Source: Chthonomonadaceae bacterium
GTDB taxonomy: Bacteria > Armatimonadota > Fimbriimonadia > Fimbriimonadales > Fimbriimonadaceae
Assembly: GCA_015709495.1 (NCBI GenBank)
Contig: CP054189.1
Coordinates: forward strand, 1,860,001 to 1,924,000
Length of the DNA: 64,000 bases
Direction of reading: 5' to 3'
A program made the translations under genes and the position numbers. The notes beneath the pieces are model-generated. The model was not told the origin of the DNA. It saw only the letters and a program-made list of their open reading frames with translations, and did not search any database. Shown here one piece after another: positions 17,234-25,669 of the stretch. Every line of letters starts with the position of its first letter. Within the stretch, counting starts at the first letter, position 1.

Positions 17234-17902
17234 TTACTCCGTTTTTGGTTCCTCTTCCGCGGGGGTTTCCCCGTCCGTCTCGGTCGTATTCGTTTCTTCG
17301 GTGCTCTCTGTCAATTCGGGTTCCGCTTCTACTCCGGCTTCTGCCGCGTCTTCGGCAGGGGCCTCTTCGGCGGGCGCATCGGCCTCATCCTGAGGCTCCT
17401 CGGCGATGGGCTCCGGCTCGGTTCCGGCCTCTTCGGTCGGGACCTCGGCTTCCGCAGCCAGCTCTTCGGCAGGCTTTTCGGCCTTCGCCTTCTTCTTGGG
17501 CTTGCCCTTCGTGTCGAAGGTTGGCCGCGGCTTCGGCTTCGGTCCGCCGGCGGGTTTTCTTCCGGTCCCTTCAAACTCCTCGACGACGACGGTGATGTGC
17601 GAGGTCTTCTTGACGATTCGGTACGCCCTTCCCATCGCCCTCGGCTGGATTCGCTTGATGCGCGGTCCTTCGTCGACCATGACGGTCGCGATGCGGAGCC
17701 GGTCGCCGTCCAGCCCGTGGTTGTTCTCCGCGTTGGCGACTGCGCTGTCGATCACCTTCTTGAGAATCCGCGCCGCCTTGCTGGGGTGGAACTGCAACAG
17801 GGTCGCGACCTGGCGCGCTGACTTGCCCCGGATCCGATCCGCAACGATCCTCACCTTGCGAGGTTGAACTCTTACGCCTCTTGCTATTGCCTTGACTTCC
17901 AT
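17234..17902 (-). CDS. rplV: 50S ribosomal protein uL22 with long acidic tail
   Basis: 222 residues, about twice the normal 110. The first 110 are standard uL22 (MEVKAIARGVRVQPRKVRIV, AVANAENNHGLDGDRLRIATV, PRAMGRAYRIVKKTSHITVV). The remaining 110 or so are rich in Ala, Glu, Pro and Thr, with a Lys-rich bridge, and have no recognised fold. uL22 lines the exit tunnel and its globular part is at the tunnel mouth, so the tail would be solvent-exposed near emerging chains. ATG 17902 is chosen over an upstream ATG at 17947 by family start. Confidence 0.95.
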   Translation of the reverse strand: MEVKAIARGVRVQPRKVRIVADRIRGKSARQVATLLQFHPSKAARILKKVIDSAVANAENNHGLDGDRLRIATVMVDEGPRIKRIQPRAMGRAYRIVKKTSHITVVVEEFEGTGRKPAGGPKPKPRPTFDTKGKPKKKAKAEKPAEELAAEAEVPTEEAGTEPEPIAEEPQDEADAPAEEAPAEDAAEAGVEAEPELTESTEETNTTETDGETPAEEEPKTE

Positions 17903-17973
17903 TTCGATTGCGTTCCCTGTCGCTTTGTGGCCGCCCAAGCGACACAAAAAGCGTCAAATTGTACCTGAGCAGG

Positions 17974-18261
17974 CTACCGAATCTTCGTGCCGCGCTCGGC
18001 GAGACCTCCTGCGTGCCCGCGGAAGGTTCGCGTGGGGGCGAACTCTCCGAGTTTGTGGCCGATCATGTTCTCCGTAATGAACACCGGCACGTGCTTTCTG
18101 CCGTCATGTACGGCGAGCGTGTGCCCCACCATGTCGGGGATGATCGTGGACCGTCTCGACCACGTCTTGATCATCCTCTTTTCGCCCTTGGCGTTCATGA
18201 CCTCGATCTTCTTGGCCAAGTGGCCGTCGACGAAAAAGCCCTTCTTTACGCTTCTTGCCAT
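17974..18261 (-). CDS. rpsS: 30S ribosomal protein uS19
   Basis: 95 residues, standard length. [20 protein letters not shown] and [20 protein letters not shown] are diagnostic. It sits in the 30S head near the A site with uS13. It lies 36 nt after rplB and 71 nt before rplV. Confidence 0.97.
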   Translation of the reverse strand: MARSVKKGFFVDGHLAKKIEVMNAKGEKRMIKTWSRRSTIIPDMVGHTLAVHDGRKHVPVFITENMIGHKLGEFAPTRTFRGHAGGLAERGTKIR

Positions 18262-18297
18262 AACTTGTTCCCAGTCGTCAGCCGGATGCTCGGCCGC

Positions 18298-19128
18298 CTA
18301 CCGGGTCCTCCTTCGAACGATGTACTTGTCCGACTTCTTGTTCTTTCGGGTCTTCGTTCCCAGGGCCTTGTTGCCCCAGCGATCGACCGGGCCCTTTCGT
18401 CGGCCCACCGGCGACTTCGCTTCGCCACCGCCGTGGGGATGGTCGCGCGGGCTCTTCACGACACCGCGAACGTGGGGCTTCCGGCCCTTGGCCCGCATCT
18501 TGCCCGCCTTCCCAAATTGCTCGTTCTCGTGCTCCGCGTTGCCGACCTCGCCGATGGTGGCGCGGCAGGTGAAATGAACGCGCCGCATCTCGCCACTGGG
18601 GAGTCGAAGGGTCACATAGGAGCCCTCTTTGGCCATGACCTGGGCTGCGGCGCCCGCAGAGCGCACCATCTGGCCACCCCTTCCGGGTTGGAGTTCGACG
18701 TTATGGACGAGGGTTCCCAAAGGAATCCCGCCCAACGACAGCGAATTGCCCGGCAGGATGTCCGCTTCCGGCCCGCTCTCCACGCGGTCGCCAGGCTTGA
18801 GGCCCTTCGGCGCGAGGATGTATCGCTTCTCACCGTCGGCGTAGTGCAAAAGGGCGATGCGGCACGTCCGGTTGGGGTCGTATTCGATGGAATGAACGAG
18901 GGCCGCGACTCCATCCTTCAGCCTCTTGAAGTCGATCTCGCGGTATCGCCGCTTGTTGCCGCCTCCGCGCTGGAATGAAGTCACTCGACCCGTGTGGTTG
19001 CGTCCGCCGGTTCGATTCTTCGCCGACGTGAGCTTCTTCTCAGGCTTGGACTTCGTGATCTCGGAGTACGTCGACGCGATCTTGAATCGGCGTCCGGGCG
19101 AAGTGGGTTTCAGTTGCTTGACTGGCAT
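18298..19128 (-). CDS. rplB: 50S ribosomal protein uL2
   Basis: 276 residues, full length. [29 protein letters not shown], and the conserved [23 protein letters not shown] segment, which includes the peptidyl-transferase-proximal His, are intact. Needed for subunit association and tRNA binding. Starts 3 nt after rplW. Confidence 0.98.
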   Translation of the reverse strand: MPVKQLKPTSPGRRFKIASTYSEITKSKPEKKLTSAKNRTGGRNHTGRVTSFQRGGGNKRRYREIDFKRLKDGVAALVHSIEYDPNRTCRIALLHYADGEKRYILAPKGLKPGDRVESGPEADILPGNSLSLGGIPLGTLVHNVELQPGRGGQMVRSAGAAAQVMAKEGSYVTLRLPSGEMRRVHFTCRATIGEVGNAEHENEQFGKAGKMRAKGRKPHVRGVVKSPRDHPHGGGEAKSPVGRRKGPVDRWGNKALGTKTRKNKKSDKYIVRRRTR

Positions 19129-19131
19129 GGC

Positions 19132-19491
19132 TTAGACTCCGTAATCCTCCAGAAGTTGGCCCCTGGCCAGCGTCACGATCGCCTTGCGTTCGCTCGGTTC
19201 GTAGCCTTGGGACGGCCAAGCCGTGGCTCGCGTGCGCACCCTGCGCTTCTTGCCCTTGACCGTCGAGGTGTTGACCTTCTCGACCACGATCCAATCCGCT
19301 TTCTTCTTGCCGGCGTTATAGATCGCTTCGATCGCCGACTTGATTTCGAGCTTATTGGCGTCTGGAGCAACGATAAAGGTGTACTTTCGAACGATCTGGC
19401 GCTCGTCCTTGATGCGGTGGTCGCCGTAGGACAACGCGACGGATCGCTCCGTGATGTGGGGTTTCAGAATGATGGTGTGTGGGTCTTTCAC
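19132..19491 (-). CDS. rplW: 50S ribosomal protein uL23
   Basis: 119 residues with ILKPHITERSVAL, RKYTFIVAPDANKLEIKSAIEAIY and VVEKVNTSTVKGKKRR; docking site for trigger factor and SRP at the exit tunnel. The start is GTG 19491, overlapping the rplD stop as GTGA, with GGAGG about 10 nt upstream inside rplD. An in-frame open stretch continues further upstream but is unlike uL23. Confidence 0.93.
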   Translation of the reverse strand: MKDPHTIILKPHITERSVALSYGDHRIKDERQIVRKYTFIVAPDANKLEIKSAIEAIYNAGKKKADWIVVEKVNTSTVKGKKRRVRTRATAWPSQGYEPSERKAIVTLARGQLLEDYGV

Positions 19492-20153
19492 TTCGACCAG
19501 ACCTCCTCGACCTTCGCAAGCGCCTCTTGGGCCATGACGACCGCGTGGGCGACAAGAACGTCTCGGGCGGAAAACGGAGCGCACTTGGCTTCCTCGCTCG
19601 GATTCTTCGTGGGCGCCGTGCGGACGACGACGTTACTCAGGTTGCGGAAACACTTGTACGTCGTCTCGTCGTATTGGGGCAGCACGATCAGGATTCGCCT
19701 TGTGTTTTGCACTCCGAGCGCGGAGAGCAGGCCCGTCGCGTTTTTCGTCTTGGATTCCGCGAATGCAATCGTGTCGACGATGTGCAAGGCATCGGCCTGA
19801 ATCTTCGAAGCGATCGCGCCGAGAATCGCGCTGCGCCGCTCCTTCTTATTGAGCTTGAGCGAGTAGTCTCTCGGCTTCAGCTCGTGAGCCATGCCTCCGT
19901 GGGTGTAATGCGGCGCGCGGATCGAGCCTTGGCGGGCTCGCCCGGTCTTCTTCTGCCGATACGGCTTTCGACCGCCCCCGCGAACGTCGTGTCGGTCCTT
20001 CGTCGCCGAGGTGCCTTGACGCGAGTTCGCCTCTTCGGTCACAACGGCCCGGTGGAGCGCATGAGGCGCCACTTCAGCGTTGGCGATCGCTGCGGGGACG
20101 TCCACGCTTCCCACCTTCTTGCCGTCTTTGCTTCGAACTTCGAGCTTTGCCAT
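19488..20153 (-). CDS. rplD: 50S ribosomal protein uL4
   Basis: 221 residues. The tunnel-loop motif [20 protein letters not shown] followed by [15 protein letters not shown] is canonical. In enterobacteria uL4 also represses its own operon; nothing here proves that. Starts 8 nt after rplC and ends within the rplW start codon. Confidence 0.97.
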   Translation of the reverse strand: MAKLEVRSKDGKKVGSVDVPAAIANAEVAPHALHRAVVTEEANSRQGTSATKDRHDVRGGGRKPYRQKKTGRARQGSIRAPHYTHGGMAHELKPRDYSLKLNKKERRSAILGAIASKIQADALHIVDTIAFAESKTKNATGLLSALGVQNTRRILIVLPQYDETTYKCFRNLSNVVVRTAPTKNPSEEAKCAPFSARDVLVAHAVVMAQEALAKVEEVWSK

Positions 20154-20161
20154 CGACTTAG

Positions 20162-20791
20162 TTACCTCTGCGACCTCTTGATCACCACGAGCGAGCCGTT
20201 CGCGCCGGGGACCGAACCGCTCACCACCAGCAGGTTCCGTTCGGCGTCCACCTGGACCACCTCGGTGCCGAGTTGAGTGACGGTTTCCGAACCCATGTGT
20301 CCGGGACGTCGGGTTCCTTTGAAAACCCTCTGCGGACCCGTTGCGCCGCTCGCCAAGGGCCTGCGGTGCGTCATATATCCGTGGGTCATGTGCTGGCCCT
20401 TGAAGTGGTAGCGCTTGACGCCTCCGGCGAAGCCCTTTCCTTTGCTTGTGGCCGTGACCGAAATGGACTCACCTGGGTTGAAAATGTCCACGCCGATCTC
20501 CTGGCCGAGTTCGAAGCTGTCGACGCTCTCGACTCGAAACTCGCGCAAGGTTCGGAGGTTCTTGCCGACTCCGGCCCGCTTCAAATGGCCGAATTTCGGG
20601 TAGGTGAGGCTCTTGTTGCTCGCTTCGCCGTAGCCCACCTGAACGGCCGTATAACCGTCCTTTTCCGACGTCTTGACCTGCGTGACGTACACAGGTCCGG
20701 CTTGAATAACGGTTACCGGCAGCATTTTGCCGTCTTCGGTGAAGACGTGCGTCATTCCAACTTTCGTGCCTAGTATTCCGGGCAGCATCAA
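20162..20791 (-). CDS. rplC: 50S ribosomal protein uL3
   Basis: 209 residues. GTKVGMTHVFTEDGKMLPVTV at the start and KGKGFAGGVKRYHFKGQHMTHG, which reaches the peptidyl-transferase centre, identify uL3. Two ATGs occur in tandem at the start, with AAGGAG about 6 nt upstream. It is the first ribosomal gene of this run; rpsJ, which normally precedes it, is absent and the next gene upstream encodes a nuclease. Confidence 0.97.
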   Translation of the reverse strand: MMLPGILGTKVGMTHVFTEDGKMLPVTVIQAGPVYVTQVKTSEKDGYTAVQVGYGEASNKSLTYPKFGHLKRAGVGKNLRTLREFRVESVDSFELGQEIGVDIFNPGESISVTATSKGKGFAGGVKRYHFKGQHMTHGYMTHRRPLASGATGPQRVFKGTRRPGHMGSETVTQLGTEVVQVDAERNLLVVSGSVPGANGSLVVIKRSQR

Positions 20792-20868
20792 CGACTCCTT
20801 GTCCGCAGTTCATGCGGAGATGTATTTGCCTCAGCTTCGTCTGCTTCCGATGAGTTTCCGGTACCGTT

Positions 20869-20893
20869 GCCCCGCCAGAAACCTTGCAGGGGC
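20869..20893 (-). promoter_or_regulatory. Hairpin in the rplC leader region
   Basis: GCCCCGC and GCAGGGGC can form a 7-bp stem with one bulged base and a 10-nt loop, about 80 nt upstream of rplC. In the 235-nt gap it is the strongest secondary structure I can see. It could be a leader element of the ribosomal operon or a terminator of upstream transcription without a U-run. No clear promoter was found. Confidence 0.3.
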
Positions 20894-21026
20894 GGCGACT
20901 CACCAGGCTAAGAAGCCGTGCAATTGGGCGCGAAGCCAGGCTCCGCGGCAAGCATTTGTACCCCATATTCCGAAACGAATACAAGGGCGAGCGCGAATTC
21001 CTCGCCTCCGAGGGCCGAACGGCTCC

Positions 21027-21899
21027 TTAGTCGAGCTTGAGGCGCTGGTTTAGGAGTCGGGCCAGGCGGTACCCCGCCAGAGCGATCTGGCGTTCCGACA
21101 CGTTGCGAACGGAATCCAAATACGTCTTCGAAGGCACGGCCTGAAAGGGAGTGTTGTACACCTCTTTCCGCGCCAGTTCGAAAGATTCCTTGGCCCAAGC
21201 TTCCGGGTCCAAGACGTCCGTCGAAGCGCCAAAGGCGGACTCCGGGTAGCGCTTGCGCGTCTGTTCCACTCTCTGTTGGAACGCTTTCCGGTCCACCGCG
21301 GAAAGCGGGCGATCGTAATAGGGATAGAGCATCCCTGCCATGTCCCAAAGGAAGTGAAGGCTCCGAGGAGCGGGGTCCCAGCCGGGAGGAGGAAGAATTC
21401 GGTAGTCGTTTCCGCCTCGATCTCCCCCTGGGGTCTGTTCGGAAATCCTTGCGGTCGCATGAAGCGGTTGATGGAGGTCTCCCACCAGATGGAGCAGGTA
21501 CCGCAGCGCGTTGGCGCGTTCCGATTGAGGGCGCTGCGGATCGACCATAACCTCGGACTGGGTAAGGACGGCCCACACAGCGTTCGCGTCAGGCTCAGGC
21601 TTCCGGTCGAGTGGGTTCAGGTCGGCGTCCATGAAGTAGTTGATGTAGTGCCATTCGCGGTCCTTGTCGCTCTTGGCGTCGTCTGCCCAACAAGCGGCCG
21701 TAACGAAGTCTGCGCTTCTGGGTAGCGCTCCGACACTGAGGAGCGCATCGACGCGCGCCTTGACTTGAGGGGTCAGGCCCTCGTACGCGATCATCGCAAC
21801 CGCCATGTGCCCGCTGTCGTGCCACGCAAAGGCCCCGCAGGCAGCTCCGGCAACCGCGAAGAGGGTCAGAGGCTTGAAGGGGAGCGAGAAGGCGCGCAT
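21027..21899 (-). CDS. S1/P1-type secreted nuclease
   Basis: Zinc-dependent phospholipase C/P1 nuclease family, 290 residues, exported. Signal peptide FAVAGAACGAFA is followed by mature Trp1 in WHDSGH, as required because the N-terminal amine and Trp carbonyl bind zinc. Other ligands are visible: Asp in CWADDAK, His in REWHYINYF, HLVGDLHQPLH, GGNDY and LHFLWD. It degrades single-stranded DNA/RNA and 3'-nucleotides, fitting nutrient scavenging. It starts 11 nt after mazG. Confidence 0.93.
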   Translation of the reverse strand: MRAFSLPFKPLTLFAVAGAACGAFAWHDSGHMAVAMIAYEGLTPQVKARVDALLSVGALPRSADFVTAACWADDAKSDKDREWHYINYFMDADLNPLDRKPEPDANAVWAVLTQSEVMVDPQRPQSERANALRYLLHLVGDLHQPLHATARISEQTPGGDRGGNDYRILPPPGWDPAPRSLHFLWDMAGMLYPYYDRPLSAVDRKAFQQRVEQTRKRYPESAFGASTDVLDPEAWAKESFELARKEVYNTPFQAVPSKTYLDSVRNVSERQIALAGYRLARLLNQRLKLD

Positions 21900-21910
21900 A
21901 TTCGGAAAGG

Positions 21911-22930
21911 TTACCTTGCCTCAGACTCCAAGAGGGCCTTCGATTGATTCCAAAGCTCGTCCCATTCCTGTTCCGAAAGCTCGTGCAGGGGCCGCTGTGC
22001 CCTTGCCTCCATCGATTGAAACCGCAAGATGAACCGTTGGGTCATGGAACGGAGCGCGCCCTCAGGTTCGACTCCCAGCCACCTCGCGATGTTGACGATC
22101 GTGAAGAGAACGTCGCCGATCTCGGATTCGATCCTCTCCCCATTGCCCGAGTCGATCGCCTCGGCGAGTTCGGATACCTCTTCTTCGAACTTGTCCAGCA
22201 CGCTCTCGAAGCTCGGCCATTCAAAGCCGGTTCGCGCCGCCCGTTTGCTTACTTCGAAAGCGCGGAGCAACGACGGCAGGCCCGAAGGAACCCCTTCGAG
22301 GATCGACGAGGAAGTTGCGTCGCCTCGTTCCTGCTGTTTGATCCGGTCCCAATTCGCGAGAACTTCGTCGGACGTCTTGGCCTCTGCGCCGCCAAACACG
22401 TGGGGATGCCTTCGGATCAGCTTGTTTCTCGCCCCTTCCGCCACTTCGAGGATCGAAAACCCACCCTTCAAAGCCTCCATCTGCGCGTGCATGAGCGGTT
22501 GCAACAGCAGGTCGCCCAGTTCCTCGACCAGCTTGTCGGGGTTCTTGCCATCGATGGCGTCGACGACTTCATAAGCCTCTTCGATCAGGTGCCGCCGCAG
22601 CGATTCATGGGTCTGTTCCTGATCCCACGGGCAACCGCCAGGCCCCAGCAGCCGGTCGACGACCTGCACGAGCGCTTCGAGCGCGTCCCCCCGCCTGACT
22701 CGGAAGGCCCCCTGGTTCAATCCGGCGTCGGGCAGGATCAGAATCGCGCCGTCGGGAACTTGGCCGTTGGCGACCTCCTTCAGGGCCACGCCCGACTCTG
22801 CGAGCCATTGAGCCGACGGCTGAGAAAGGTCCGGGTGGTAAACGATCGGAAGCGCGGCGAGTTCATCGAGAACGGCCTTGGAGACGTCCTCGGGCCCGCT
22901 TGCGCCAACTCGAATGATGCGAACGGACAT
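21911..22930 (-). CDS. mazG: MazG-type nucleoside triphosphate pyrophosphohydrolase
   Basis: House-cleaning enzyme that hydrolyses NTPs and dNTPs to monophosphates. Two MazG domains are present: residues about 85-195 (GCPWDQEQTHESLRRHLIEE, EELGDLLLQ, KLIRRHPHVFG) and 215-335 (EEEVSELAEAI, ESEIGDVLFTIVN), each with EExxE...ExxD metal ligands. The first 85 residues are an extra alpha/beta segment; in some relatives a complete tetrapyrrole-methylase domain occupies this place, but this one is too short. It starts 6 nt after the SurA-like gene. Confidence 0.93.
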   Translation of the reverse strand: MSVRIIRVGASGPEDVSKAVLDELAALPIVYHPDLSQPSAQWLAESGVALKEVANGQVPDGAILILPDAGLNQGAFRVRRGDALEALVQVVDRLLGPGGCPWDQEQTHESLRRHLIEEAYEVVDAIDGKNPDKLVEELGDLLLQPLMHAQMEALKGGFSILEVAEGARNKLIRRHPHVFGGAEAKTSDEVLANWDRIKQQERGDATSSSILEGVPSGLPSLLRAFEVSKRAARTGFEWPSFESVLDKFEEEVSELAEAIDSGNGERIESEIGDVLFTIVNIARWLGVEPEGALRSMTQRFILRFQSMEARAQRPLHELSEQEWDELWNQSKALLESEAR

Positions 22931-22936
22931 ACCGGT

Positions 22937-23926
22937 TTACCGAGGAGGTGGGGCCGATCCTTGCGCTCCGCCGTGAAACTCGTTCCACGGTTTGGTGAAG
23001 TACGGGTGGCTGACCTCGATTTTCGATTTGGCTCGGAAGTCGGCGAGTTGCTTGGCGACATCGTTCTTGACCTGGCCGCGGTCGATCATCAGTTTCCTCC
23101 GAATCGACTCCTTCAACTTAGCATCCAGCGCGCGCACCGAAGCGGGAAGGATGTCCTCGACGAGGAACTTCGAATGCAGCCCGCCGAACTCGATCCAGTC
23201 GGTGTACTGGCCAATCTTGACGGCCTCGATCGCTTTGAGGATCGGGTCGGCCATCGCCGAAACGGGGATCTCGCCGAGCGCCCCTCCTTCGAACCTCGAA
23301 ACATCCTCGCTATACGTCTTCGCGATCTCGGCAAACGGTCGGCCCGACTGGATATCGCGATCGACCGCAGCCTTCTTCTGGGGGTCCTTCAGCACCACGC
23401 CTCGGAGCTTGAACCGCTTTTCCGAGGTGAACATGGTCGGGTTGTCTTTGTAGAACTTCTCAACCTCAAGGTCGGTGAGGGTAATGCCTGCGGTCAGCAG
23501 TTTGAACCGGGCGAGTTCAATCCGGGCGTGATACTCGAATTGCTCCTTGGTCCTGCCTGCGGCCTCCCACTCTGTGAGCGCGTTGGGAAGCTCCGCAAGG
23601 CGGCTCGCGATGTGGGCCTGCACTTCCGGGTTCGTCGGCGTGACGTTCCGCTCCTTGGCGAGCTGAAGGGTGAGGCGCTCCAAGACGATTTGATCGAGCG
23701 CGAGAAACCCGGCCGGAAAACTCAGAACCCTGTTGCCGAATCTCTCGGCTACTTCCGCGAGATCGAGGTATTCAAGCCGTGAATAAAGTTCGCTTGACTT
23801 GATGGCCTCGCCGTTGACCGTCGAGATGACCTTGTTGGGATCCACCGTGTACTCGGGCACCTGCGCTGAGGCGGTCAGCGGCAGAAGCAGGGACAGACCA
23901 AAAGCTATGTGTTGTTTCATATTCAT
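22937..23926 (-). CDS. Exported SurA/parvulin-like peptidyl-prolyl isomerase
   Basis: 329 residues with a signal peptide ([16 protein letters not shown]). The N-terminal half resembles the SurA chaperone helices ([19 protein letters not shown]), and the middle has a parvulin-type segment ([37 protein letters not shown] shortened: [23 protein letters not shown]). Such proteins fold outer-membrane or periplasmic proteins. The parvulin domain lacks some usual His/Cys positions, so chaperone function may dominate. ATG 23926 and 23920 are both possible starts. Confidence 0.8.
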   Translation of the reverse strand: MNMKQHIAFGLSLLLPLTASAQVPEYTVDPNKVISTVNGEAIKSSELYSRLEYLDLAEVAERFGNRVLSFPAGFLALDQIVLERLTLQLAKERNVTPTNPEVQAHIASRLAELPNALTEWEAAGRTKEQFEYHARIELARFKLLTAGITLTDLEVEKFYKDNPTMFTSEKRFKLRGVVLKDPQKKAAVDRDIQSGRPFAEIAKTYSEDVSRFEGGALGEIPVSAMADPILKAIEAVKIGQYTDWIEFGGLHSKFLVEDILPASVRALDAKLKESIRRKLMIDRGQVKNDVAKQLADFRAKSKIEVSHPYFTKPWNEFHGGAQGSAPPPR

Positions 23927-24000
23927 CCCGGACCGTCCTATTGTGACTCCGGCCCGTACCATTTGACGCGCGGCCCTGCTGTCTGCGACGACGATGAGCC

Positions 24001-24894
24001 TTACGGCTTCAGCGCGTCGATCAGTTGGGGGATCGCTTCAAAGAGGTCCATGCAGAGCGCGAAGTCGGCGGCGGCCATCATGGGCGCGTCGGGGTCGGTG
24101 TTGATCGCCACGATCACCTTGCTGTCCTTCATGCCCGCGAGATGTTGGGTCGAGCCCGAGATCCCGGCCGCGATGTACAGGTCGGGAGCAACGATCTTGC
24201 CGGTTTGCCCGACTTGAAGTTCGTTTGGGGCAATCCCGGAATCGACCGCGGCCCGAGTCGCGCCAACCGCCCCGCCCAGCGCGTCAGCAAGGCCCCCTAT
24301 GAGCTTCTCGAACGTCTCAGCGTCCTTCAGCGGGCGGCCTCCGCTGACGACGACCTTAGCCTGCGTAAGGTCGGGGCGTCCGCCTTTGGAGTCGGCGACG
24401 GCCAGTTTTTTCGCCTTGAGGACGCCCGGTAGGGTCGCCGTTGCCTTGGCCACGGGCGCTCCCTCGGTGCTTGAAAACGAGAACCCGGCTGGGCGAATCG
24501 TAAGCACGATGGGCTCTCCCGAAACCTCGACGGTTTCCAACAAAGAGCCTGCGACGATCGGGCGCACGAACATCTGTGGCGACTTCACGGCGACCGCATC
24601 GGTCACCATCACCCCGCCGACGCGGGCTGCAACCCGAGGAAGCACGTCCTTGGCCGCCATTGACGAAACCGCGGCGAGGAAGGAGCGGCCCTCGGCAAAC
24701 CCGGCGACAAACGGTGCGAGCGCGTCAGCCGGGGGCAAGCTACCTGTTGCCTCGATCACCCCTTGAGCCCCCACCGACGTATCCGCTAGGCACCCTAGGT
24801 ACAGCAGTTCAAGTTCGGCTCCGAGCGAATTCGCCAAGGCGGCGAGCGGAGCGGCGTCCGCCGAGGTCCAGCAAATCCCCAGCATCTTGCTCAT
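24001..24894 (-). CDS. etfA: Electron transfer flavoprotein subunit alpha
   Basis: 297 residues. Together with EtfB it carries electrons from acyl-CoA dehydrogenases to the quinone pool. The C-terminal FAD-binding domain is clear: [73 protein letters not shown]. The start overlaps the etfB stop by 4 nt. With the fadN-like gene upstream it forms a fatty-acid oxidation module. Confidence 0.96.
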   Translation of the reverse strand: MSKMLGICWTSADAAPLAALANSLGAELELLYLGCLADTSVGAQGVIEATGSLPPADALAPFVAGFAEGRSFLAAVSSMAAKDVLPRVAARVGGVMVTDAVAVKSPQMFVRPIVAGSLLETVEVSGEPIVLTIRPAGFSFSSTEGAPVAKATATLPGVLKAKKLAVADSKGGRPDLTQAKVVVSGGRPLKDAETFEKLIGGLADALGGAVGATRAAVDSGIAPNELQVGQTGKIVAPDLYIAAGISGSTQHLAGMKDSKVIVAINTDPDAPMMAAADFALCMDLFEAIPQLIDALKP

Positions 24895-25631
24895 CCGATC
24901 ACCCCCTGCGCGCGGAGTTCCTCGACGAGTTCTGCGACGTCCCCCACTCGTTTGCCTTGGGCTCGGGCGGGGGGCGCCTCGACGCGCACCCTTTTCAGCC
25001 GAGGTGGAGTTGAGCCGCTTGCGGGGCGCTTTTCGAGGGGCTTACTGCGAGCCTTGATGATCCCCGGCAGCGCGATGTATCTCGGTTCATTGAGTCGCAA
25101 ATCGGCCGTGATTACGCAAGGGGCGCTCATCTCCAGAGTTTCCGACCCAGAATCCGTTTCGCGGGTGACCGTCACGGAACCGCCCGAAACGACGACCTTC
25201 GAGGCGAAGGTGGCCTGGGGCCAGCCGAGCCGCTCGGCGAGCATCTGGCCCACTTGATTGTGATCGTCGTCCGTGGCTTGCTTGCCCATCAGAATCAGAT
25301 CGGGGCTCGCTTCGTGAACCACCGCAAGGAGTTCGTCTACCACCTGCCTGGGCTCCAAAGGGCCGGGGTGTTCGATCAGAATCGCCCGGTCGGCGCCCAT
25401 CGCCAGGGCCTTCCGCAACTGCTCTTCGCATTCCAGACCGCCGACGCTCACTGCGACGATTTCACTCGCCACACTTGACTCCTTCAGGCGGACGGCCTCT
25501 TCGAGCGCGATCTCGTCGAAGGGATTGACTTCGAATTTCACTCCGCTCGTGTCGATGCCGCTCCCATCGGCGAGCGGTTTCACTTTCGTAAAGGGGTCGA
25601 GGACCCGCTTGATAGGTACTAAGATTCTCAT
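24891..25631 (-). CDS. etfB: Electron transfer flavoprotein subunit beta
   Basis: 246 residues, starting MRILVPIKRVLDPFTKVKP and containing VNPFDEIALEEAVRLKE, ILMGKQATDDDHNQVGQMLAE and the AMP-binding pattern of the family. ATG 25631 is chosen over an upstream in-frame codon since the extra 36 residues are unrelated to EtfB. It lies 38 nt after the fadN-like stop. Confidence 0.96.
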   Translation of the reverse strand: MRILVPIKRVLDPFTKVKPLADGSGIDTSGVKFEVNPFDEIALEEAVRLKESSVASEIVAVSVGGLECEEQLRKALAMGADRAILIEHPGPLEPRQVVDELLAVVHEASPDLILMGKQATDDDHNQVGQMLAERLGWPQATFASKVVVSGGSVTVTRETDSGSETLEMSAPCVITADLRLNEPRYIALPGIIKARSKPLEKRPASGSTPPRLKRVRVEAPPARAQGKRVGDVAELVEELRAQGVIG

Positions 25632-25669
25632 TTCCGTCGATCCATCGTATCCGAATTGCCTAGGCTCCC

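Noticed and set aside
21944-23782. 612-codon plus-strand open frame
   Set aside because: Antisense to mazG and the SurA-like gene; no family pattern and no ribosome-binding site.
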